Assembly: GCF_001435575.1 (NCBI RefSeq)
Contig: NZ_AZEA01000012.1
Coordinates: forward strand, 1-64,000
DNA from: Lentilactobacillus sunkii DSM 19904
GTDB lineage: Bacteria > Bacillota > Bacilli > Lactobacillales > Lactobacillaceae
Reading direction: 5' to 3'
Length of the DNA stretch: 64,000 nt
The notes under the pieces are model-generated. The model was not told the origin of the DNA and did no database searches. It saw only the letters and a list, made by a program, of their open reading frames with translations. A program made the translations under genes and the position numbers. Positions 7,075 to 15,069 of this stretch are shown here, one piece after another (within the stretch, counting starts at the first letter, position 1; each line of letters opens with the position of its first letter).

Positions 7075-8529
7075 ATGTTAAATGTCGGATTGTCGATGTT
7101 GGGGTTGTCACGTTTTCAATTCGCGATGACCACGGTGTTTCACTTCTTCTTCGTACCATTTTCCATTGGTTTAGCTTTTATTGTTGCGATTATGGAAACT
7201 TGTTACGTTGTAACGAAGGATGACACATACAAAAATATGACAAAGTTTTGGGGGAAGATTTTCCTTTATAGTTTTGCCGTAGGTGTTGTTACTGGTATTA
7301 TTCAAGAGTTCCAGTTTGGTATGAACTGGTCTGATTATTCAAGGTTCATGGGGGATATTTTTGGTGCGCCACTTGCAATTGAAGCTTTGGCAGCCTTCTT
7401 TATGGAATCAACATTTATTGGCCTGTGGATGTTCACATGGGATCGCTTCAATAAGGTGGTTCACTGCTTGTTCATTTGGTTAACTGCGTTTGGTTCTACT
7501 TTATCTGCTCTCTGGATTTTGGCTGCTAACAGTTTTATGCAAAACCCAGTCGGCTATGCAATGAACGCTGCTCAACACAAAGTTGAGATGACCAGTTTTG
7601 GCGCTGTTATTATGAACCGTCAACTGTGGAATGAATTTCCACACGTTATCTTCGGTGCATTCTTGACAGCTGCATTTGTTGTTGCCGGATGTTCAGCATG
7701 GCGTTTATTGAAGAAAGATCACGAAAACTTTTATCGTAAATCAATGAAAGTTACGTTGATTGTTGGTTTGATCGCCTGCTTAGGTTCCATTTGGTCAGGT
7801 GATACTCAAACTCGTTACCTGATTAATAATCAACCTATGAAGTATGCCGCAATGGAAGGTCTTTGGAAGAATTCCACTCAAAAGGGTAATTGGTCGGTTA
7901 TTCAAGGCACAAAGAACCATAAGACTACTTGGTCAATTGAAGTTCCTTATGTATTGAATATTCTTGGTCATCACAGCCTGAACGGTACCTTCAAGGGTCA
8001 ACAACAGGTTAACAAAGAATTAAAAGCTAAGTACAACAAGAATGGTGAGACTCGTAATTATTACGTTCCAACCCGTACCTTGTTCTACAGCTTCAGAATT
8101 ATGGCTGTATCTGCCGGATTATTTGCACTTGTTGCAATTATCGGATTATGGTTCAACCGTAAGAAGTCTCAAAGCATTATGAGGCAGCGCTGGTTCCTAT
8201 ACGTTATGGGTCTCATGGTTTGGCTGCCATTCATCGTTAATACCTGTGGCTGGTTCGTCACTGAATTTGGTCGTTATCCATGGGTTGTATACGGACTGCT
8301 GACCATTGCCGATGCGGTATCACCAACGTCTACCGTGGCAAGTTTGCTGTTTACCAACATTGTCTACTTCTTGATCTTTGCTTCATTGGGAGCTGTCATG
8401 ATTATCTTGAGTCACCGGGTTCTCAAACAAGGACCGGATTCAGTATTGACTGATGGTTACTCAACCAAACCTCAAGATTCAGACAAAAAGGTAGATCCGT
8501 ATGAAATGGGGGCGGCTCATAATGACTAG
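7075..8529 (+). CDS. cydA: Cytochrome bd ubiquinol/menaquinol oxidase subunit I
   Basis: A 484-aa integral membrane subunit carrying the haems of the oxygen-reducing cytochrome bd oxidase. His23 in the VFHFFFVPFS segment, the histidine of the FPHVIFGAF segment (near 190) and the methionine of SFRIM (near 345) match the haem ligands of the family. The segment GRYPWVVYGLLTIADAVS (near 400) is also typical. It is shorter than the E. coli protein (about 520 aa), as is normal for Firmicutes with a short quinol loop. An AAGGGGGGA ribosome site precedes the ATG. Lactobacilli cannot make haem, so activity depends on imported haem, which explains the adjacent NEAT/IsdE-type genes. Confidence 0.95.
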   Translation: MLNVGLSMLGLSRFQFAMTTVFHFFFVPFSIGLAFIVAIMETCYVVTKDDTYKNMTKFWGKIFLYSFAVGVVTGIIQEFQFGMNWSDYSRFMGDIFGAPLAIEALAAFFMESTFIGLWMFTWDRFNKVVHCLFIWLTAFGSTLSALWILAANSFMQNPVGYAMNAAQHKVEMTSFGAVIMNRQLWNEFPHVIFGAFLTAAFVVAGCSAWRLLKKDHENFYRKSMKVTLIVGLIACLGSIWSGDTQTRYLINNQPMKYAAMEGLWKNSTQKGNWSVIQGTKNHKTTWSIEVPYVLNILGHHSLNGTFKGQQQVNKELKAKYNKNGETRNYYVPTRTLFYSFRIMAVSAGLFALVAIIGLWFNRKKSQSIMRQRWFLYVMGLMVWLPFIVNTCGWFVTEFGRYPWVVYGLLTIADAVSPTSTVASLLFTNIVYFLIFASLGAVMIILSHRVLKQGPDSVLTDGYSTKPQDSDKKVDPYEMGAAHND

Positions 8530-9535
8530 TTATCAATTTATTTGGTTCTTGTTGATTGGCGTGTTGTTTAGTGGCTTCTTCTTTCTCGAAGGTTTTGATT
8601 TTGGTATTGGAATGGCCGTTCGTTTCTTTGCCAAGAACCGTGCAGAACGAGACACCGTCATTCAAACAATTGGGCCTCACTGGGATGGAAATGAAGTTTG
8701 GCTGATCACTGCCGGTGGTGCAATGTTTGCATCATTTCCAATGTGGTACGCTTCATTATTCTCAGGTTATTACATTGTCTTGTTCTTAATTTTAGTTGCG
8801 TTAATCTTCAGAGGTGTGTCATTTGAATTCCGTGCCAACATGCAGACGGATACTTGGCGTAACTTCTGGGAGTGGGCATCATCCATTGGCAGTTTCTGTG
8901 CTGCCTTCTTATTTGGGATGATGTTTACCAGTATGATTCAAGGTGTTCCAATTGATAAAAATGGTGATATCTTTGGTACCTTTACCACTTATGTCAACTG
9001 GTTCTCAATCGTAGGTGGCGTTGCAGTTTCACTGCTTTGCTTCATCCACGGTTTGAACTTCCTGCGGTTGAAGACGACTGGTGAATTAAGAGATCGTGCT
9101 CAAAAATGGAGCAAGATACTTTACCCTGTATTGCTTGCAGGTGAAGTTGTCTTTGTCATTTTGCTTTACTTGACTACCGACTTCTTTACTCGTAAGCCGA
9201 TGTCAACTTGGGGCATCTTAATCGCCTTGGTTATCTTTACATTAGCTGCATGGTGGGGCGCTCAAGCTAAGCATGATTGGGCATCATTTATTGCCAGTGG
9301 ACTTTCACTGATCAGTGTGGTTGTCTTAATCTTCAATGGCTTGTTCCCACGAGTTATGATTGCAACGACTAATGCAAATTCAATCTTGATTAAAAATGCA
9401 TCAAGCTCACCATATACTTTGCGTCTGATGACAATTTTGACCTTCACGATCTTGCCAATTGTCCTGGTATACTTCATCTGGAGTTACTGGGTATTCTACA
9501 AGAGAATCAAGTCACCAAAGCAGGTAACGGAATAA
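8522..9535 (+). CDS. cydB: Cytochrome bd oxidase subunit II
   Basis: A 337-aa integral membrane partner of CydA. The N-terminal FLEGFDFGIGM signature (about 21-31) and the GPHWDGNEVWLITAGG segment (about 52-67) are diagnostic. I place the start at ATG 8522, overlapping the cydA stop by 8 nt behind GGGGGCGG. An ATG 21 bases earlier has no better site. A repeat element and a terminator follow before cydD, so cydDC may be partly uncoupled from cydAB. Confidence 0.95.
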   Translation: MTSYQFIWFLLIGVLFSGFFFLEGFDFGIGMAVRFFAKNRAERDTVIQTIGPHWDGNEVWLITAGGAMFASFPMWYASLFSGYYIVLFLILVALIFRGVSFEFRANMQTDTWRNFWEWASSIGSFCAAFLFGMMFTSMIQGVPIDKNGDIFGTFTTYVNWFSIVGGVAVSLLCFIHGLNFLRLKTTGELRDRAQKWSKILYPVLLAGEVVFVILLYLTTDFFTRKPMSTWGILIALVIFTLAAWWGAQAKHDWASFIASGLSLISVVVLIFNGLFPRVMIATTNANSILIKNASSSPYTLRLMTILTFTILPIVLVYFIWSYWVFYKRIKSPKQVTE

Positions 9536-9540
9536 AGTGA

Positions 9541-9660
9541 GCGACAAGACCCGGTTAGGGTCCGGAGCATAAGCAAAAGAGCTTCGTGGTGAACGATTTT
9601 TGTTCATCGCGAGGCTCTTTTGCTTATGCAGTAGGGCCCTGGGTCGTCGGAGCTGTCCTT
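9541..9660. repeat. Palindromic intergenic repeat, copy 1 (no cassette)
   Basis: A large inverted repeat begins six bases after cydB. Perfect 16-bp arms GCATAAGCAAAAGAGC (9567-9582) and its complement (9614-9629) enclose a smaller hairpin (GGTGAAC/GTTCATC). Outer arms GCGACAAGACCC and GGGTCGTCG extend it. The unit ends GTCGGAGC. It has no T-run directly after it, so it is not simply a terminator. The core of its right half recurs at 9818-9858. Confidence 0.75.
9609..9649 (+). repeat. Right-half repeat unit, first copy
   Basis: This 41-base segment (GCGAGGCTCTTTTGCTTATG and onward) is repeated at 9818-9858 with about five substitutions. Confidence 0.7.
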
Positions 9661-9680
9661 AAAGCAATAGACGAGACTGA

Positions 9681-9721
9681 AAAGCAATAATGAACGGTTT
9701 TCGTTCATTGTTGCTTTTTTT
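9681..9721 (+). terminator. Terminator after cydAB
   Basis: AAAGCAATAATGAACG (9681-9696) pairs with CGTTCATTGTTGCTTT (9702-9717) with one G-T, followed by further T residues. Confidence 0.8.
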
Positions 9722-9746
9722 GTCTTACACAGTAGGGGTCAGGGTT

Positions 9747-9785
9747 GTCGCCGAGTAGGCTAGCTGCTGCACTACGTTTGCGAGC
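9747..9785 (+). repeat. GTAGGCTAG cassette, copy 1
   Basis: A 39-base cassette starting GTCGCCGAGTAGGCTAG is inserted before GTCGGAGC. The segment 9748-9792 is identical over 45 bases to 9856-9900. It explains the repeated peptide SSDARKRSAAASLLGD seen in a spurious minus-strand frame. Confidence 0.8.
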
Positions 9786-9817
9786 GTCGGAGCTGTCATC
9801 AGAAAACCAATATGATA

Positions 9818-9858
9818 GCGAGGCTCTGTTGTTTATGCAGTAGGACCCTGGGCCATCG
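9818..9858 (+). repeat. Right-half repeat unit, second copy
   Basis: A diverged copy of 9609-9649 without an intact left arm, followed directly by the second cassette. Confidence 0.7.
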
Positions 9859-9893
9859 CCGAGTAGGCTAGCTGCTGCACTACGTTTGCGAGC
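9855..9893 (+). repeat. GTAGGCTAG cassette, copy 2
   Basis: The second 39-base cassette is the same as the first apart from its first base and is again followed by GTCGGAG. From 9901 to 10075 I see no gene or further repeat, and the cydD promoter is not obvious there. Confidence 0.8.
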
Positions 9894-10091
9894 GTCGGAG
9901 TTGTCCTCAGATGTACGATCGAGCATTAAATCGTCCCGTCTGACACAATAGCAACTAGTCCGCCACCATATGATCCACTTTGACTCCAAACCAAATAAAA
10001 CCACAAATAAAAGCGGTCACATATTTCATTGTGCGCAATAATTCTTTATACTAGATACTGTAATTACTTTTGTAGTGGGGGAGTGAAAAGT

Positions 10092-11822
10092 TTGATTGAT
10101 AAAAGATTGTTTGATCTGCCGGGGATGAAGAAGTATGCCGCAATTCTGGGTGTTCTTATCTTCATTCAGGCAGTCGCAATAATTGCCCAGGCTCGGGCGT
10201 TGTCAATCGCGATCGTCAACTTATGGAATCTACAGTCGATTAATACGATTGTTGTACCAGCTATTGTATTTACAGTTGCTTTCATGGGTCGTCATTTGTT
10301 GACCGTGGTTGAAAATCGAGTCCTGTTTCCTTTTGTTGAGAAAACAAGTGGGGATATGCGAGAAGATTTGATGGCAAAAATATTTCGGCTTGGACCCGCT
10401 GAGATTGATAAACGGGGAACTGGAAACATTGTCACCATGGCACTTGAAGGAATTGATCAAGTGCAGACTTATTTGATGTTGGTGATTATCAAGATATTGG
10501 ATATGTCGATCACGCCATGGCTGATTTTGCTTTATGTGTTGTTTCTTCGCTGGGAACAAGCGATTTTCTTATTTGCAATTTTTCCAATTATCATTTTATT
10601 CATGATTATTCTCGGACTTGCTGCCCAGAGTAAGGCTGATCGGCAATATGAAGGGTACCAGAGGCTTTCCAACCACTTTGTCGATACATTACGGGGACTG
10701 CCGACATTGAAGCAGCTGGGGCTTTCTAAGCGTTATGCCGACAATGTCTATGAAGTCAGTGAATCGTACCGTAAAGAGACCATGTCAACATTGCGAATAG
10801 CTTTGACGTCCACCTTCGCACTTGATTTCTTCACAACGTTATCGATTGCGGTCGTCGCTGTTTTTCTTGGTTTTGATTTGATGGACGGTAAGGTCTTGCT
10901 GTTACCCGCACTGACGATTTTGGTGCTGGCACCGGAATATTTCCTACCTATTCGAAACTTTGCCAATGATTATCACGCAACTCTGAACGGGAAAAACGCC
11001 ATGAGTGCCGTTATGGACGTTTTGCATGAGCCCGAAATGACTGAGCGGGAAATTCTGCCTGATTTGAAATGGGAAAAAGGTTCCACTTTGAAATTGGATC
11101 AGGTTTCTTTGACTTATCCGGATACCAAAGTGCCAACTTTAAAAGACATTTCAATTAACATTAAAGGGATGCAGAAAATTGGCATTATTGGTGCATCTGG
11201 ATCTGGAAAATCGACTTTGATCAACTTAATTGGTGGATTTCTGTCACCTGACGGTAAAAATCAGATTTCGATTAACGGTCATCAGCTGCCTCACCTGAAC
11301 CAGGCTAATTGGCAGAAGAACTTTCTTTATATTCCGCAAAATCCATATTTATTCCATGCCACTTTGGCGGATAACATTTCATTCTATGTTTCTGCGGCAA
11401 CCTCAGAAGAAATTAACAACGCCGCAGCTAAGGCCGGACTTTCTGATTGGATTAAAACATTGCCGGATGGACTTAACACCATGATTGGTGAAGGGGCCCG
11501 GACGGTTAGTGGCGGTCAGGCACAACGGATTGCATTAGCCAGAGCCTTTTTGGATCCGAGTCGGAAAGTGTTGTTATTTGATGAGCCCACAGCCCATCTG
11601 GATATTGAAACTGAAGCCAGCTTGAAGAATGACATTTTACCCGTCTTCAACGATCATCTGGTATTCTTCGCAACTCATCGACTTCACTGGATTGGTGAAA
11701 TGGACTATGTCCTGGTGATGGATCACGGACGTTTGGTTGAACAGGGAACACCCGATGAATTGGCTCAACGAAATGGTGATTATGTCAAGCTCCGTTCTGA
11801 AATGGAGGCGGCTGATCTATGA
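10092..11822 (+). CDS. cydD: Thiol reductant ABC exporter, CydD-type subunit
   Basis: A 576-aa half-transporter with an N-terminal six-helix membrane domain (about 1-310) and an ATPase domain: Walker A GASGSGKST near 367, signature VSGGQAQR near 471, Walker B LLFDEP near 495. With CydC it exports cysteine/glutathione and is required for cytochrome bd assembly. The gene is called cydC in the B. subtilis naming order. I choose CydD because the partner carries the CydC-type RYIERLTSH segment. The start is TTG 10092 with GGGGGAG about eight bases upstream. A GTG at 10083 is adjacent to that site and too close. The stop overlaps cydC by four bases. Confidence 0.88.
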   Translation: MIDKRLFDLPGMKKYAAILGVLIFIQAVAIIAQARALSIAIVNLWNLQSINTIVVPAIVFTVAFMGRHLLTVVENRVLFPFVEKTSGDMREDLMAKIFRLGPAEIDKRGTGNIVTMALEGIDQVQTYLMLVIIKILDMSITPWLILLYVLFLRWEQAIFLFAIFPIIILFMIILGLAAQSKADRQYEGYQRLSNHFVDTLRGLPTLKQLGLSKRYADNVYEVSESYRKETMSTLRIALTSTFALDFFTTLSIAVVAVFLGFDLMDGKVLLLPALTILVLAPEYFLPIRNFANDYHATLNGKNAMSAVMDVLHEPEMTEREILPDLKWEKGSTLKLDQVSLTYPDTKVPTLKDISINIKGMQKIGIIGASGSGKSTLINLIGGFLSPDGKNQISINGHQLPHLNQANWQKNFLYIPQNPYLFHATLADNISFYVSAATSEEINNAAAKAGLSDWIKTLPDGLNTMIGEGARTVSGGQAQRIALARAFLDPSRKVLLFDEPTAHLDIETEASLKNDILPVFNDHLVFFATHRLHWIGEMDYVLVMDHGRLVEQGTPDELAQRNGDYVKLRSEMEAADL

Positions 11823-13561
11823 AAAATTTGAGAAAAACATTTGCAAATGATACATGGGTAATGCCTTACCTTCGTAAATATAAAGGGTTATTGATTCTTG
11901 TGCTGTTCTTAGGATTTATGACTTTCTTCTCTGGTGGTGCCTTGATGTTTAACTCTGGGTATCTGATCAGTGAAGCTGCTCGACAACCATCAAGCATTAT
12001 TTATATCTATGTACCGGTTGTTTTGGCCAGGGCATTTGGGATTGCCCGACCAGTATTCAGGTATATCGAACGACTCACAAGTCATAACTGGGTTTTGCGA
12101 ATTGTCTCCGACTTTCGTAAGAAGCTGTATCAAACTGTCGAAAGTAAAGCGTCAGCTATTCAACGATCCCATCAGACTGGAGATATTTTGAGTATTTTGG
12201 CGGACGATATTGAGCACATTGAAAACCTCTATCTCCGGACGGTTTTCCCAATGGTGATCGGCTGGCTGCTTTACATTTTCGTGGTAATCGGTGTCGGTTC
12301 GCTCAATTTGGTAGTTGGTTTATTGATGCTGTTGCTGCTTGGCGTTATCACAATTGTGATGCCGCTTGCTTCAGTAGCAACTAATGGTGTCCGCGAATTC
12401 AAGCAACATCAGATTCAACATGAATTCTATACGAACTTAACCGATGAAGTTTTAGGCTTGGGTGACTGGCTGATTTCAGGTCGGTATGATGATTTTATTA
12501 ATTTACAAAAGAAACCAATTAAAGAGATTGCTGCTCTTAGAAAACAAGATCACTATTTCCAATGGTGGCGTTCATTCTTCGTTCAGTTTATTGTGTTGCT
12601 GACAACACTGGTTCTGCTGGTATGGTCGGCCTATCAATTCACTGAGACCAAATCTTTGGCTAATTGGGTTGCCGCGTTTGCACTGGCAATTTTCCCGGCC
12701 GTTTCACCTTTTGTGAATATGAGTCAGGGTGCCAGTGAATGGCCGGTTTACCGCCGTTCTATCGAGCGGGTTAATGCGTTGGATTCCGGTGACAAACAAC
12801 CGGTTAAACAAACAACTTTGAATGAACCATTCAACGAGCTTTCAATCGATAATCTGACATTCAAGTATGCAGATGGTGATCGGGATGTTGTTAAAAATAT
12901 TTCTATGGATATTCATCCTGGTGAAAAAATTGCTTTGCTGGGTCCGAGTGGGACTGGTAAGAGTACTTTCTTGAAATTAGTTGTTGGTGATTTGACGCCA
13001 TCGGACGGTCAGGTATTGGTGAATAACCAAAACATTTTGAATCTTCAAGATGTTCGTTCGTCATTATTTGGGATTTTGGATCAACAACCGTATTTGTTCG
13101 ATACAACCGTTATGAACAACGTTCGCTTAGGTAATGTCGATGCGACTGATCAACAGGTGAAGGACGCCATTGCCGCCGTGGATTTGAAGGATTTGATTGA
13201 ATCGCTGCCTGATAAGTATGATACTCAGGTGCAAGAGGCCGGTAAACGGTTCTCAGGTGGAGAACGACAGCGATTATCATTAGCAAGAATTCTTCTGCAG
13301 GATGCGCCGATTATCATTCTGGATGAACCAACTGTCAGCTTGGATCCAATTACTGAAAAGAAATTGTTGGATAAAGTCTTTGAATTGCTTCACGATAAAA
13401 CGATTATCTGGGTAACCCACCATTTGGCAGGAATCACCCATGTCGATCAGGTCCGCTTCATGGAACATGGCCAGTTTGATATGCAGGGGACACCTCAGGA
13501 ATTGTACAAGACGCAAGCAAGATTTAGGCAGCTGTATGATTTGGATAGGGGAAAAGCGTAG
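11819..13561 (+). CDS. cydC: Thiol reductant ABC exporter, CydC-type subunit
   Basis: A 580-aa partner half-transporter. The membrane domain carries the CydC-like segment RPVFRYIERLTSHN (about 78-91). The ATPase domain has Walker A GPSGTGKST near 374, signature FSGGERQR near 478 and Walker B IILDEP near 500. It forms a heterodimer with the preceding product. The ATGA overlap with cydD shows translational coupling. It ends the cyd cluster and is followed immediately by two palindromic intergenic repeats. Confidence 0.88.
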   Translation: MKNLRKTFANDTWVMPYLRKYKGLLILVLFLGFMTFFSGGALMFNSGYLISEAARQPSSIIYIYVPVVLARAFGIARPVFRYIERLTSHNWVLRIVSDFRKKLYQTVESKASAIQRSHQTGDILSILADDIEHIENLYLRTVFPMVIGWLLYIFVVIGVGSLNLVVGLLMLLLLGVITIVMPLASVATNGVREFKQHQIQHEFYTNLTDEVLGLGDWLISGRYDDFINLQKKPIKEIAALRKQDHYFQWWRSFFVQFIVLLTTLVLLVWSAYQFTETKSLANWVAAFALAIFPAVSPFVNMSQGASEWPVYRRSIERVNALDSGDKQPVKQTTLNEPFNELSIDNLTFKYADGDRDVVKNISMDIHPGEKIALLGPSGTGKSTFLKLVVGDLTPSDGQVLVNNQNILNLQDVRSSLFGILDQQPYLFDTTVMNNVRLGNVDATDQQVKDAIAAVDLKDLIESLPDKYDTQVQEAGKRFSGGERQRLSLARILLQDAPIIILDEPTVSLDPITEKKLLDKVFELLHDKTIIWVTHHLAGITHVDQVRFMEHGQFDMQGTPQELYKTQARFRQLYDLDRGKA

Positions 13562-13680
13562 AGTGTGAGCCAAGCCGTCTAGTTTCCGAGCATTTATGTA
13601 ATAACAAGTTTTGATGCTGGGCTTGCATCGGGACTTGTTATTGGATAAAGCGGAGGAAGCTGGCTTGGGGAACACGTTTA
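13561..13680. repeat. Palindromic intergenic repeat, copy after cydC (first)
   Basis: Starting at the cydC stop, GAGTGTGAG opens a nested inverted repeat. CAAGCC (13571-13576) pairs with GGCTTG near 13662-13667. AATAACAAGT pairs with ACTTGTTATT (13633-13642). The inner GATGC pairs with GCATC. The unit closes with AACACGTTTA. The boundary words match those of the copies at 13681 and 26195. Confidence 0.65.
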
Positions 13681-13796
13681 GAGTGTAACGAGCAACGGGT
13701 GATGCGGTGTGTAAGGGCAACTGGGTTGAAATCCCGGGCTTGGATTTGAATCCAGTTGCCCTTACACGTTAGCATCAGTTGCGTCGGCACACGTTT
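13681..13796. repeat. Palindromic intergenic repeat, copy after cydC (second)
   Basis: GAGTGTAACGAGC opens the unit. TGATGC pairs with GCATCA, and GTGTAAGGGCAACTGG pairs with CCAGTTGCCCTTACAC around a 27-base centre. The unit ends GTCGGCACACGTTT. Its arms differ in sequence from neighbouring copies but keep the same layout. Confidence 0.7.
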
Positions 13797-13841
13797 CAAC
13801 CAGGTAAACTTACCCCACCACCAAACAAACACAAAAGCAAA

Positions 13842-13893
13842 AAAAGATTGCCGCCCCAACTGGGAAATTCCAGCCGGAAAGCGACAATCTTTT
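13842..13893 (-). terminator. Terminator of the polyprenyl synthase gene
   Basis: AAAAGATTG (13842-13850) and CAATCTTTT (13885-13893) form the outer stem with CGC/GCG continuing it. On the minus strand a T-run follows. Confidence 0.75.
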
Positions 13894-13907
13894 ATTTTAT
13901 CCAACTA

Positions 13908-14885
13908 TTACTGCTTTCGAGTCAGCAGCATCTTAGTCAGTTTTTCAAGATCATGCTTTGATTTTTGTTCAGGCAACCGGGCAATTAAGCTAAGTGCCTT
14001 ATCTGTTAATTTGTCTGCAGTATCAATGGCTTTTTGAAGACCACCGGACTCTATTACAATTTGTTGAATTTGGTGAATATCTTCATCAGTAATCGATTCT
14101 TTTTTATCTAATAATGGCTTTAAGCGTATGTGATCAAGTTGGTTGGCGAATATCAGCGGCAATGTATAAACCCCTGACTTGAGATCTTCGAGCACCGGCT
14201 TTTTTGTTTGACGGGTTTCACCACTGCAATCCAAAATGTCATCCAGAATTTGGTAGGCTTGACCAATTGCAAGACCAAGGTCACCGCCAATCTGGACAAT
14301 TTCATCAGATGCGTGGGTGACAATTGCACTCTGCTGGAAACATAGTCTGAACAGCTCGGCTGTCTTACCGGTGATCTCGTGGAAGTAATCAGCTTCGGTC
14401 ATCTGTTGATTGAAGTTGTACTTCATCTGATCCAGTTCGCCTGCCAAAATGATCTGCATGGCATCGACGTGTCGCTTCATATCGGTGGGGTCCTGGGTTG
14501 ATTTGAGCACTTGGGTGAAGTAACACGTAAAGAGGTAGTCTCCGGCGTAGATGGCGTTTTTTTGGCCATATTTGGGATGAATTGTTTCAACTCCTCGTCG
14601 AAGTGGGGAATCGTCGATGACATCGTCATGAATTAACGTGGCCAAGTGCAGTAGTTCGACTGCAGCGGCACCAGCTTTAATTTTTGCGGGATCAACTTTT
14701 TCACCGAATTCTGAATAGATGTAAAAGAAGCCTGGACGCAGAAATTTTCCGCCGGACTTTAATAACTCGTCGATTTTGCGATGAATCGGCTGGTTTGGAA
14801 GGTTGACTGCCTTGAGCAGATACGGTTCCAAAGCGACTAATTTTAAATTAATGCGTGGAAATTGACGCCAAAGTGCATGAACCAT
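13908..14885 (-). CDS. Long-chain polyprenyl diphosphate synthase, catalytic subunit
   Basis: A 325-aa trans-prenyltransferase that condenses isopentenyl diphosphate units into the side chain of menaquinone. The first aspartate-rich motif DDVIDD is at 87-92 and the second, DDILD, at 215-219. The substrate-binding GGKFLRPG is at 45-52, so the active site is complete. It resembles component II of heptaprenyl diphosphate synthase. No component I gene is present nearby. It is placed between cydDC and a flavoprotein, which fits supply of quinone for respiration. The start is ATG 14885 with AGGT upstream; a TTG four codons earlier is possible. Confidence 0.87.
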   Translation of the reverse strand: MVHALWRQFPRINLKLVALEPYLLKAVNLPNQPIHRKIDELLKSGGKFLRPGFFYIYSEFGEKVDPAKIKAGAAAVELLHLATLIHDDVIDDSPLRRGVETIHPKYGQKNAIYAGDYLFTCYFTQVLKSTQDPTDMKRHVDAMQIILAGELDQMKYNFNQQMTEADYFHEITGKTAELFRLCFQQSAIVTHASDEIVQIGGDLGLAIGQAYQILDDILDCSGETRQTKKPVLEDLKSGVYTLPLIFANQLDHIRLKPLLDKKESITDEDIHQIQQIVIESGGLQKAIDTADKLTDKALSLIARLPEQKSKHDLEKLTKMLLTRKQ

Positions 14886-15069
14886 GGTATACCTCAATTT
14901 AATAAATTTTTAACTACAACATCTAAGATACAAATTCCATGGGGAGTTGTCAATCAAGGACGCGTGGAATTATTGACGAAGTGGTCTACAATGGATTTAA
15001 GATTTATATTTGGAGTATTTTAATGATGATATTTAATTCGCAATTTTTCATATTTTGGAGGAATTCTAA

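Noticed and set aside
9747-9893. Possible CRISPR array
   Set aside because: Only two copies of the 39-nt unit are present, with a 69-base gap that is itself a diverged repeat, and no cas gene is in the window.
9705-10004. A 99-codon minus-strand frame with a repeated SSDARKRSAAASLLGD peptide
   Set aside because: It only translates the two identical 45-base DNA repeats, has no ribosome site and no family resemblance.
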